Assembly: GCA_934700895.1 (NCBI GenBank)
Contig: CAKUXV010000005.1
Coordinates: 61,378 to 125,377 of the forward strand
Length of the DNA stretch: 64,000 bases
Source of the DNA: an uncultured Bacilli bacterium
Lineage (GTDB): Bacteria; Bacillota_I; Bacilli_A; RFN20; CAG-826
Direction of reading: 5' to 3'
Program-made: the position numbers and the translations under genes
Part shown: piece after piece, positions 26,036 to 33,538 of the stretch
Position numbering within the stretch: the stretch's first letter is position 1
How the letters are laid out: each line of letters opens with the position of its first letter
The notes under the pieces: generated by a model
Database searches by the model: none
What the model was told of the DNA's origin: nothing
What the model saw: only the letters and a program-made list of their open reading frames with translations

Positions 26036-26050
26036 TTACCCCCCTATAAT
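26022..26050 (+). promoter_or_regulatory. Promoter of rpmH-rnpA-yidC-jag
   Basis: TTGCTA (26022-26027), 17-base spacer, perfect TATAAT (26045-26050), followed by a 30-base leader with an AAAGGAG ribosome site before rpmH. Confidence 0.8.
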
Positions 26051-26083
26051 TGCACTTGCTTTTAAGCAAAGGAGAACCTCGTT

Positions 26084-26224
26084 ATGGCAAGCAAAAAAAC
26101 CTACCAACCCTCGAAAGTGAAGCACGCTCACCGCGCTGGCTTCCGCGCTAGAATGGCGACCCACGGTGGACGCAATGTCCTCGCCCGCCGCCGCGCCAAA
26201 GGCCGCAAACGCCTCGCTGCTTAA
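26084..26224 (+). CDS. rpmH: 50S ribosomal protein L34
   Basis: A 46-residue, highly basic ribosomal protein. It starts MASKKTYQPSKVKHAHRAGF and continues RMATHGGRNVLARRRAKGRK, the invariant L34 sequence pattern. The AAAGGAG ribosome site is well placed and a strong promoter lies upstream. First gene of the rpmH-rnpA-yidC-jag unit; rnpA starts 21 bases after its stop. It is too short for many gene finders but unmistakable. Confidence 0.97.
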   Translation: MASKKTYQPSKVKHAHRAGFRARMATHGGRNVLARRRAKGRKRLAA

Positions 26225-26245
26225 TTTTTTTGGGATTTTCGCGCC

Positions 26246-26584
26246 GTGAAAAAGGAAAACACAATCAAACCCCATCGGGAATTCGATCGAATCATCCATA
26301 GCGGCGCCAGGGTCAAGTCTGCCCACTTCACCGTATTCGGCGAAAAAAGTGCCAATTCCGTTTTTCGGATTGGCATCGCCGTCGGGAAGGCCAATGGCAA
26401 AGCGTTCATGCGAGTTCGCATCAAACGACAAGTTCGTGCGATTATCGCTTCCAAAAAAATGGAGCTAACGCTGCCGTACAACCTCATCATCGTGGTTCGC
26501 CCGTCCTACCACGAGGGCGAATTCACGCAAAATGAGTTGGAGCTACACGCTTCGCTCGACCGCATGAAGGAAATACTCAATTGA
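26246..26584 (+). CDS. rnpA: Ribonuclease P protein component
   Basis: A 112-residue basic protein that assists the RNase P RNA in maturing tRNA 5' ends. It has the N-terminal REFDRIIHSG region and the RNR-type motif MRVRIKRQVR near residue 55, slightly degenerate relative to RNxxKRxxRE. The start is a GTG at 26246 giving MKKENTIKPHREFD. The stop overlaps the TTG start of yidC by three bases (TTGA), so the two are translationally coupled. Confidence 0.93.
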   Translation: MKKENTIKPHREFDRIIHSGARVKSAHFTVFGEKSANSVFRIGIAVGKANGKAFMRVRIKRQVRAIIASKKMELTLPYNLIIVVRPSYHEGEFTQNELELHASLDRMKEILN

Positions 26585-28446
26585 AACCGAAATCAAACAA
26601 AAAATTGTTGACCGGAGTTGCTCTTGCGCTCGGGGCGGTTTTTCTTTCTGGCTGCACCGCTAACTTCTGCTCGTCCACGGACCAAGCCGCTATGGCTTAC
26701 CCCTACGATCAGGGCGTTACGGTTTACGTTTCCAAGGAAGAATACAACGCTTTGAAGAACGGAAGCGATGAAACAATCAAAGCAATCATCGCGCAAGAAG
26801 AGGCTTGGTCAACGGAAGCCGCCGCTTACGGCCTTCCCGCCATTGCAGGTCCTGCCCTGGATGGTAACGACAACGTTTACAAATACATTCCGTTCCAATA
26901 CAAGGAAACTGAAGGTGAAAACAAGCAACCCGTTAAAGTGAATGGTTCGCTCGTTTTCGATGCCTTCACCTCCAAAAAATCCGCTTCTTTACTCGACTCG
27001 GTTGTTTCGTCCGCCAAAAACAGTGGATATTATGTGCCGAGCGTTTATTATTTCGGTCTCCTCGATGATTATGCGTTGAAAGCGGCCATCGTCGAATCTG
27101 ACTCCACCGGCGATTACGGCTGGGGGAAATACATGACGGTTGACACCTGGAATGAATACGCTGCTACCGATGGTGGCAAGGCATTCGTCGGTGCTCTTAC
27201 CGCCAATGGCGAAAACGGCGCCGCTTGGGCCGTCAACGCCAACAAAACCGAAAATGGCCTCGAAACCGATGAATTGATTCAAAACGGAAAGCCGGAGGAA
27301 GGTAAAACCCAATCCGTTCTTTACGAAAACGGACGCATAAAGTTCTCGGGCGACCTCTACCAAAACAAAAAAGGCGAGGATGTTCGCGATCTCTGGGGCT
27401 TCTACGACAAATGGAATGAAGATATCCGTTCCAAGTTTGTTGGAAAGGAAATCGACGGGAAAGCTTTCTCTCAACTCGATTCTTATGCCCTCCCCTCCGC
27501 TGACTTTACCGCTTTATACAAGACGACTGTCAGCGGACGCGTGAACCGCATCACTTCTTGTATTGCGACCCGTGATGGCTATTACGGCCACTATGGACCA
27601 AACGCCGATTGGAAAGTCCCGATGCAGCAGAAATCCTGGGGCTACGCCTGGCACAAAGGCTTCCTCGAAGGATTACTTGTCTACCCCGTTTCTTGGTTGA
27701 CCGACACTTTCGCGACCGGAATGGATCCCCTTCTAACCGGCGTTGGACAAATTTGGGCCATCGTCTTCGTGACCCTAATCGTTCGTTCCCTCCTGCTTCT
27801 TGTCAGCTTCCGTTCTACGATGGATAGTCAAAAGATGCAGATGCTTCAACCGGAACTTGCTAAGATTCAAGCCAAATACCCGAACGCCGATACCAACTCG
27901 GCCGAAAAACAACGCCTTAGCCAAGAGCAAATGGCATTGTACCGTCGGCATGGTGTCAAACCGTTCCGTCAAATGCTTGTTCTAATCGTTCAATTCCCGG
28001 TGTTCATCTGTGTTTGGAGCGGTTTGCAAGGCTCTTCGGCCCTCGCTACCGGCGAATTCTTGAATCTTTCCTTGTCGGATACCATTCAGCAAACCCTGTT
28101 TAACGTCGGTGGTACTTGGTATTTGAACACCGAAGGCTGGTGGACGGCTCTTGTCCTGTTCATCTTGATGGCGGGCGTTCAGGTTATGGCCATGATGCTT
28201 CCTCGTATTATTGCTAAGGTTCAAAACAAAGATGTCGCCAAATTGAATGTGAATAACGCGGCCAACCAGCAAAACAAAACCATGAAGATTATGAGCGTGG
28301 TCATGATGATCTTCACGATTGTCATGGGCTTCATGCTCCCGTCTGCTATGGGCGTTTACTGGCTTATTGGCGGTTTGATGTCCATGCTTCAAACCGGCGT
28401 CACCCAACTCATCATGGCGAAGTCGAAGAAAAAGAAAGCGAAGTAA
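26581..28446 (+). CDS. yidC: Membrane protein insertase YidC, enlarged
   Basis: A 621-residue YidC/Oxa1 insertase for integral membrane proteins. It begins at a TTG codon with AAGGAAA upstream and has a lipoprotein signal (lipobox LSGC, Cys25). The core lies in the C-terminal part: the groove Arg in FVTLIVRSLLLLVSF, the helical hairpin with QMLQPELAKIQAKYPN, and further membrane helices at about 470-490, 520-545 and 570-600. Gram-positive YidC proteins are usually 260-330 residues; here about 340 extra residues lie between the lipid anchor and the first core helix, outside the cell. That extra region has no recognised domain. Confidence 0.93.
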   Translation: MKPKSNKKLLTGVALALGAVFLSGCTANFCSSTDQAAMAYPYDQGVTVYVSKEEYNALKNGSDETIKAIIAQEEAWSTEAAAYGLPAIAGPALDGNDNVYKYIPFQYKETEGENKQPVKVNGSLVFDAFTSKKSASLLDSVVSSAKNSGYYVPSVYYFGLLDDYALKAAIVESDSTGDYGWGKYMTVDTWNEYAATDGGKAFVGALTANGENGAAWAVNANKTENGLETDELIQNGKPEEGKTQSVLYENGRIKFSGDLYQNKKGEDVRDLWGFYDKWNEDIRSKFVGKEIDGKAFSQLDSYALPSADFTALYKTTVSGRVNRITSCIATRDGYYGHYGPNADWKVPMQQKSWGYAWHKGFLEGLLVYPVSWLTDTFATGMDPLLTGVGQIWAIVFVTLIVRSLLLLVSFRSTMDSQKMQMLQPELAKIQAKYPNADTNSAEKQRLSQEQMALYRRHGVKPFRQMLVLIVQFPVFICVWSGLQGSSALATGEFLNLSLSDTIQQTLFNVGGTWYLNTEGWWTALVLFILMAGVQVMAMMLPRIIAKVQNKDVAKLNVNNAANQQNKTMKIMSVVMMIFTIVMGFMLPSAMGVYWLIGGLMSMLQTGVTQLIMAKSKKKKAK

Positions 28447-28447
28447 A

Positions 28448-29047
28448 ATGAAAGAATATAGTGCAAAAACCATCGAAGAAGCGGTTAAGCTTGCCTGTGA
28501 CGAGCTTTCCGTTGATGAAAAACACCTCGTCTACGAAGTGAAAGAGGAGAAAAAATCCCTCTTCCGCAAAACGGCTACCATTGCGGTTTATACCGACGAA
28601 GACGCTGCTGGATATGCGGAAAAATACCTCCATGACGCCGTCGCGGCTCTTGGCATCGAAATCACGACTGAAAGCGTCGTCGAAGACGAAATTATCAAAG
28701 TCACAATCAATTCCGAACGCAACCCCGTCCTCATCGGACGCAGTGGTAAAACCCTTCAGGCCCTCAACGAACTCGCCAAGCTTGCCGTTAGCAACAAATT
28801 CAAGCGTCGCTATCGCATCCTTCTCGATGTCGCAGGATATAAGGAAGAGAAGTACGACAAGATTGCCAACATCGCTAAGCGTGAAGCTAATCGCGTTCTT
28901 CGCAATCACTTCGACGTTCAACTCGATCCGATGACCCCAGACGAAAGACGCATCGTGCACAACACCTTATCCGGTATGGAACACATCAAAACCGAATCCA
29001 CCGGCGTTGGCGCCAATCGTGCTGTTTCAATCAAATACGTTGAATAA
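28448..29047 (+). CDS. jag: RNA-binding protein Jag (KhpB)
   Basis: A 199-residue protein with an N-terminal Jag-N domain (YSAKTIEEAVKLACDEL, then KSLFRKTA), a KH domain (NPVLIGRSGKTLQALNELAKLAVSN) and an R3H domain (PMTPDERRIVHNTLSG). The KH loop is GRSG. It binds RNA and is linked to cell elongation and division control in Firmicutes. It starts one base after the yidC stop, as in Bacillus (spoIIIJ-jag), and a strong terminator follows. Confidence 0.95.
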   Translation: MKEYSAKTIEEAVKLACDELSVDEKHLVYEVKEEKKSLFRKTATIAVYTDEDAAGYAEKYLHDAVAALGIEITTESVVEDEIIKVTINSERNPVLIGRSGKTLQALNELAKLAVSNKFKRRYRILLDVAGYKEEKYDKIANIAKREANRVLRNHFDVQLDPMTPDERRIVHNTLSGMEHIKTESTGVGANRAVSIKYVE

Positions 29048-29062
29048 TCTTCAATAAAATAA

Positions 29063-29091
29063 GGAAAAGGGCCAAATGGCTCTTTTCTTTT
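29063..29091 (+). terminator. Terminator of the rpmH-jag unit
   Basis: GAAAAGGGCC / GGCTCTTTTC hairpin (one wobble) followed by TTTTAT, between jag and mnmE; it overlaps the probable promoter region of mnmE (TATAAT at 29093-29098). Confidence 0.8.
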
Positions 29092-29108
29092 ATATAATAG
29101 GTGCGCGT

Positions 29109-30437
29109 ATGAATGAACCGATTATCGCCCTTGCAACTCCACCCCTAAAAAGTGCTCTCGCTATGATTCGTGCTTCCGGCGAAGGCATCTTGGAAATCAC
29201 GGACTCCCTTTTTTCCAAGCCCGTCTCTCATTTAAAAACCCGTTCTTTGCTTTACGGGACTTTGTCCGATCAAGGGCAAGCCATGGATGAAGTGGTTCTT
29301 TTGGTGTATCCCAAGCCCCATACCATGACGGGGGAGGATGTCGTGGAGGTTTGCTGCCATGGTTCCATGGTTATCGTAAATCAAATCGTGGAAGCCTATC
29401 TTTCTCGCGGAGTCCGTTATGCAACGGGAGGGGAATTCTCCGCCCGAGCTTTCTATAACGGCAAGATGGATTTAATTGAAGCGGAGGCGGTCCAAGATTT
29501 AATCAATGCCACCACTGTGGAATCTAAAAACGTCGCCCTTTTATCTTTAAGTGGCCAAACTAGCAAATCAATTGGGCCATTAAAAGAAGAAATTGGTGCT
29601 TTGCTTGGTTTAGTTGAAGTAGGAATCGATTTTCCAGAATATGATGAAGAAGAAGCGGCGACGAATCAAGGGATTGCCGCGGGCTGTCATGCGATTCGTG
29701 AACGTATCTCCACCCTTTTAAAGCAAGGAGAGGAAGGGAGAATGATACGAGAGGGGGTTAAATTGGCCTTGGTTGGCAAACCTAATGTTGGAAAGTCATC
29801 CTTGCTGAACGCTCTCCTTCAAAAAGAAAAGGCGATTGTCAGTGATATCCCGGGGACAACCCGCGACGTGGTGGAGGGAGATTTATCCATTAACGGCATT
29901 CCTGTTCACCTCATGGATACCGCGGGAATTCGTGAATCGAATGACACGATTGAGCAATTGGGGGTTAAGCGATCCCTATCTTCCATCGAGGAAGCGGATT
30001 TGGTGCTTTTTGTGCATGACGCTTCCACGGATTACGATGAAGAAGAGCGGGAATTGCTGAAATCGGTGGAAAATAAACCCCATTTAATCGTGAACAACAA
30101 AGCGGACTTGCTTTCGAAAAAGAAAGATGGCGAAATTGAAGTATCCGCCCTCCATAACGATATCGATGCCCTTAGAAAGGCTATCGTTGAGAAATTGGGC
30201 ATCCACGATAGCGCCTACCACACCCCTTCTCTTTCCTCCGTGAGGGAATTGGCACTTCTGCGCTTGATAGATTCCGATTTAAAAGAAGCTGAAGAGGGTG
30301 CGAATAACGGCTTATCCGTTGATTTGCTTTCCGTATCCCTCCAAGAGGCCTATAACCATGTCCGTGAATTGTTTGGAGAAGATGCGACGCATGATTTGAC
30401 GGATGAAATCTTTTCCCGTTTCTGCGTTGGAAAATAA
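29109..30437 (+). CDS. mnmE: tRNA modification GTPase MnmE
   Basis: A 442-residue GTPase that, with MnmG, makes the carboxymethylaminomethyl group at U34 of certain tRNAs. N-terminal TrmE domain (IIALATPP, ASGEGI, GEDVVEVCCHGS), then the G domain with GKPNVGKSSLLNA, DIPGTTRDVVEG, DTAGI and NNKADL, and the C-terminal CVGK. The start at 29109 follows TATAAT by ten bases, with AGGTG in between as a possible short ribosome site. First gene of mnmE-tatD-rnmV-rsmA-ispE. No mnmG is seen in the window. Confidence 0.96.
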   Translation: MNEPIIALATPPLKSALAMIRASGEGILEITDSLFSKPVSHLKTRSLLYGTLSDQGQAMDEVVLLVYPKPHTMTGEDVVEVCCHGSMVIVNQIVEAYLSRGVRYATGGEFSARAFYNGKMDLIEAEAVQDLINATTVESKNVALLSLSGQTSKSIGPLKEEIGALLGLVEVGIDFPEYDEEEAATNQGIAAGCHAIRERISTLLKQGEEGRMIREGVKLALVGKPNVGKSSLLNALLQKEKAIVSDIPGTTRDVVEGDLSINGIPVHLMDTAGIRESNDTIEQLGVKRSLSSIEEADLVLFVHDASTDYDEEERELLKSVENKPHLIVNNKADLLSKKKDGEIEVSALHNDIDALRKAIVEKLGIHDSAYHTPSLSSVRELALLRLIDSDLKEAEEGANNGLSVDLLSVSLQEAYNHVRELFGEDATHDLTDEIFSRFCVGK

Positions 30438-30445
30438 GGAGTTTT

Positions 30446-31225
30446 ATGAAGTATTTTGACTCCCATTGCCATTTAAATGACAAAGAATTCGATTCGACCT
30501 ATCATGAGGTCTATGAACGGGCTAAATCGATGGATGTATCCCCTCTTTTGGTCATAGGATGGGATTACGAATCCTCTTTAAAAGCAGTTCAAATGTCGGA
30601 AGAACTTGAAGGGGTGTACGCCCTAGTTGGTTTTCAGCCGGAAAACCTAGAAACGATTTCTGAAGAAGCCCTTCAAAAGATAGAGGAGCTAACGAAACAT
30701 CCGAAGGTGGTGGGTATTGGGGAAATTGGTCTCGATTACTATTGGTTTCACGATCCTAAAGATCACGAAAATCAAAAGAAGTGGTTTATCCGTCAATTAG
30801 AACTCGCGAATAAGCTCGATTTTCCTGTCTCCATCCATGCAAGAGAGGCGCTAGGAGATACCTTGGAGATTCTTCGGGCTCATTCCCCGAAAAGGAAAGG
30901 GGTTTTGCATTGCTATTCCGGATCGGTTGAAACCATGGTGGAACTGGAGAAGCTTGGATACTACTTTGGTTTTGGTGGCCCCGTAACTTTTAAAAACGCG
31001 AAGGAACCAAAGCGATGCGTGGAAGCGTGCCCTTTAGGGCGGCTGCTCGTAGAAACCGATTCGCCTTATATGGCTCCGACACCTTTGAGGGGTACAGTAA
31101 ATGAGCCGAAAAACATCCCTTTAATCGCTGCTGCCGTGGCTGAATTGAAGGGCGTAAACGTCGACAAATTAGCGGAAGTGATGAAGGAGAACTTAGAAAG
31201 GCTGTTCCGCGTGAAACATGAATAA
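30446..31225 (+). CDS. tatD: TatD family metal-dependent DNase
   Basis: A 259-residue TIM-barrel hydrolase. Metal ligands appear in FDSHCHLND at the N-terminus, GEIGLDYYW near residue 95, PVSIHAREA, HCYSG and VETDSPYMAP. Such enzymes are 3'-5' exonucleases or deoxyribonucleases active on damaged DNA. AAGGAG lies before the ATG, and its end overlaps rnmV by eight bases. The tatD-rnmV-rsmA order is conserved in Firmicutes. Confidence 0.93.
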   Translation: MKYFDSHCHLNDKEFDSTYHEVYERAKSMDVSPLLVIGWDYESSLKAVQMSEELEGVYALVGFQPENLETISEEALQKIEELTKHPKVVGIGEIGLDYYWFHDPKDHENQKKWFIRQLELANKLDFPVSIHAREALGDTLEILRAHSPKRKGVLHCYSGSVETMVELEKLGYYFGFGGPVTFKNAKEPKRCVEACPLGRLLVETDSPYMAPTPLRGTVNEPKNIPLIAAAVAELKGVNVDKLAEVMKENLERLFRVKHE

Positions 31226-31763
31226 AATCCTATACCCAGCCATCATTGTTGTAGAAGGAACGTCAGATGAGGCTTTAATTAGTTCTTTCATGGATGCTGA
31301 CATCGTTGTTACAAACGGATCAGACGTTCCACGTGAAACAATCGAGTATTTGAAAGAAGCAAAAAAGAAGCGAGACATTGTGGTTTTGACGGATCCTGAT
31401 TGCCCAGGAAAACGTATACGGGATGTCTTAAATCGGGAAATCCCGGGGCTTTTACACGCCTTTGTTCTAAAAGAACACGCGATTAAGCATCATAAGGTGG
31501 GGGTCGCCGAAAGTTCCAAACAAGATGTGCTGGACGCCCTTTCGCATATCGTCCCCACCACCTCCTCTGATCGTGGTGCGTTAACGATGGCGGATTTAGT
31601 GGAATTAGGTTTGATGGGGGAGGATAATTCTTCGTCAAAAAGAGCAAAATTGGAACGGGTTTTGCATTTGGGACATACAAACGCAAAGACATTGCTAAAA
31701 AGAGTGAATGCTTTGGCATTAACAAGAGAAGAACTTCAGGAGGCGCTGGAACAAGATGAATGA
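31218..31763 (+). CDS. rnmV: Ribonuclease M5
   Basis: A 181-residue TOPRIM-domain nuclease that matures 5S rRNA in low-GC Gram-positives. The TOPRIM residues are in IIVVEGTSDEA, TNGSDV and VVLTDPDCPGKRIR. The downstream helical region includes KHHKVGVAESS. The gene overlaps tatD at the start and rsmA at the end (eight bases each), so the three are translationally coupled. Confidence 0.93.
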   Translation: MNKILYPAIIVVEGTSDEALISSFMDADIVVTNGSDVPRETIEYLKEAKKKRDIVVLTDPDCPGKRIRDVLNREIPGLLHAFVLKEHAIKHHKVGVAESSKQDVLDALSHIVPTTSSDRGALTMADLVELGLMGEDNSSSKRAKLERVLHLGHTNAKTLLKRVNALALTREELQEALEQDE

Positions 31764-32568
31764 AGACAAATTTTTCGAAGGGGTGGCTTCGTTAAAACTT
31801 TTGGCGAAAAAAGAAGTGGGGCAAAACTTCTTAACCGATCCGCGCGCCGCTGAAAGCATCGTGGATGCACTGGGTATTCAAGAAGGCGAAAAAGTGCTGG
31901 AAATTGGCTGTGGAGCTGGCTCTCTTACCTATTTCCTTTCTCGTTATTCCAACGATATAGACGCCATTGACATTGATGAAGCCATGCTTCTAAAAACGGG
32001 AAAGGATTTCGAAAAGGTGGAGAACCTGCACGTTATTTATGGTAATGCAGCCAAATGGGATTATTCTTCCTACGATAAAATCATTGGAAACCTCCCCTAT
32101 TACATCACTTCTTTGCTTGTTGAAAGAGCCTTGATAGAAGGAAAGAGGGCGAAGCGTATGGTTTTCATGGTCCAGAAAGAAGCCGCCGCCCGTTTGTCTT
32201 CTCGTCTGGGTTCCAAAGATTACGGCCCTCTCCCCATTTATATTTCCTTGGTTGCAAACTCCAAAAAACTTTTTAATGTTGGGCGTAATTCCTTTACTCC
32301 AATCCCCCACGTGGATTCTTCCGTCATACGATTTGAAATCCTTCCCGAATCCCATAACGAAGAGGCTAAAGAAACCTATAAGTTTGCCCAAAGCATGTTT
32401 CTTCAACGTCGAAAAACCATTTTTAATAACCTGAAATCCTATCTGCGCGATGATACAAAAGCCAAAGAGACTCTCGCTTCTTGCGGAATTGAACCGACAA
32501 GACGTCCTGACGCCATATCGCCCTTTGAATATTTATCTCTCTACCGCGCCACGAAACGAGTACAATGA
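31756..32568 (+). CDS. rsmA: 16S rRNA dimethyladenosine transferase RsmA
   Basis: A 270-residue SAM-dependent enzyme (KsgA) that dimethylates two adjacent adenosines in the 3' hairpin of 16S rRNA. VGQNFLTD, the SAM motif VLEIGCGAGSLT, and the catalytic NLPYYITS are all present, with RRKTIFNNLKS in the C-terminal domain. Length is typical. It is followed by ispE after 23 bases. Confidence 0.96.
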   Translation: MNEDKFFEGVASLKLLAKKEVGQNFLTDPRAAESIVDALGIQEGEKVLEIGCGAGSLTYFLSRYSNDIDAIDIDEAMLLKTGKDFEKVENLHVIYGNAAKWDYSSYDKIIGNLPYYITSLLVERALIEGKRAKRMVFMVQKEAAARLSSRLGSKDYGPLPIYISLVANSKKLFNVGRNSFTPIPHVDSSVIRFEILPESHNEEAKETYKFAQSMFLQRRKTIFNNLKSYLRDDTKAKETLASCGIEPTRRPDAISPFEYLSLYRATKRVQ

Positions 32569-32591
32569 ATATCGCGTTTACGGAGAATGAT

Positions 32592-33440
32592 ATGCTCATA
32601 AAATCCTTCGCTAAAATCAATTTGTCGCTGCAAATCAAGGACGTTCGATTCGATGGGTACCATGAATTAGAAATGGTCAACCTTCCTTTGAGCTTGCACG
32701 ACGTCATTGAAATCGATGCTTCCCCTCGTTATGCCAATACCTATATTGTCTGCGATGATCTTGCCTTGATGAGTATGAAGTCCAATTTGTGCACGAAGGC
32801 CGTTGATGCCATGCGGGCACATTATGGGTTCAAGGACAATTTCATGGTTCACATCCATAAGGAAATTCCTTTTGCCGCAGGACTAGGCGGAGGAAGTTCG
32901 AATGCCGCCTGCGTGATGCTTGGCCTAGACAAGATGTTAAAACTTCACGCGAAAAAAGAAGACTTGATCGAAATTGGAAAAGGGTTGGGCGCGGATGTTC
33001 CATATTTTTTGGATCCCCATCCAGCCCTTGTGGAAGGCATTGGAGAGATATTCACCCCCATTGAAGTTAAAAAGAGATATTTTTGTCTTCTCGTTAAACC
33101 TGAAAAAGGACTATCCACGAAGGACGTATATGCGAAATGCGATGAATTCCCACGTCAAATCATCAATACGAGCCTTGTGTTAAAAGGATTGAAGGAAGGC
33201 GATGATTCTTTAATTGCCTCCAACCGCGGAAATGACCTTTATTTAGCGGCTGAATCCCTGCTCCCTGAAATCAAAGCGATTGTTGAATCTCTCCATGCAG
33301 ATGGTTTTGAAATCGCCTCCATGTCGGGATCGGGTTCCTGCTGCTATGCCTTGACCTGCGATCAGAAGAAAGCGGCAAAAGCGGCGAAGAAATATGAAAA
33401 ACAGGGATATGTATCCCTTGTTTGCGAAATTCTTCGCTAA
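32592..33440 (+). CDS. ispE: 4-diphosphocytidyl-2-C-methyl-D-erythritol kinase
   Basis: A 282-residue GHMP kinase of the non-mevalonate (MEP) isoprenoid pathway. KSFAKINLSLQI is the typical N-terminus, the GHMP ATP loop is PFAAGLGGGSSNAA near residue 90, and the C-terminal GSGSCCYAL completes the site. The start at 32592 is preferred because CGGAGA lies at the correct distance and residues MLIKSFAKIN align with the family; an ATG at 32565 overlaps rsmA. Its presence predicts that other MEP genes exist elsewhere. Confidence 0.94.
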   Translation: MLIKSFAKINLSLQIKDVRFDGYHELEMVNLPLSLHDVIEIDASPRYANTYIVCDDLALMSMKSNLCTKAVDAMRAHYGFKDNFMVHIHKEIPFAAGLGGGSSNAACVMLGLDKMLKLHAKKEDLIEIGKGLGADVPYFLDPHPALVEGIGEIFTPIEVKKRYFCLLVKPEKGLSTKDVYAKCDEFPRQIINTSLVLKGLKEGDDSLIASNRGNDLYLAAESLLPEIKAIVESLHADGFEIASMSGSGSCCYALTCDQKKAAKAAKKYEKQGYVSLVCEILR

Positions 33441-33462
33441 TTAACAACATCCGTTAATCTCT

Positions 33463-33485
33463 TGCGCTTAATGGCGCATTTTTTA
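33463..33485 (+). terminator. Terminator of the mnmE-ispE unit
   Basis: TGCGC-TTAATG-GCGCA hairpin followed by TTTTTT, 20 bases after the ispE stop. Confidence 0.75.
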
Positions 33486-33489
33486 TAGC

Positions 33490-33519
33490 AAAAGAAAAGA
33501 CATCGGGGATTCCGATGCC
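33490..33519 (-). terminator. Terminator of ppdK
   Basis: Minus strand GCATCGG-AATC-CCCGATG hairpin followed by TCTTTTCTTTT, 20 bases past the ppdK stop. Confidence 0.7.
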
Positions 33520-33538
33520 TTTTCCGTTAAGCGAAGTC

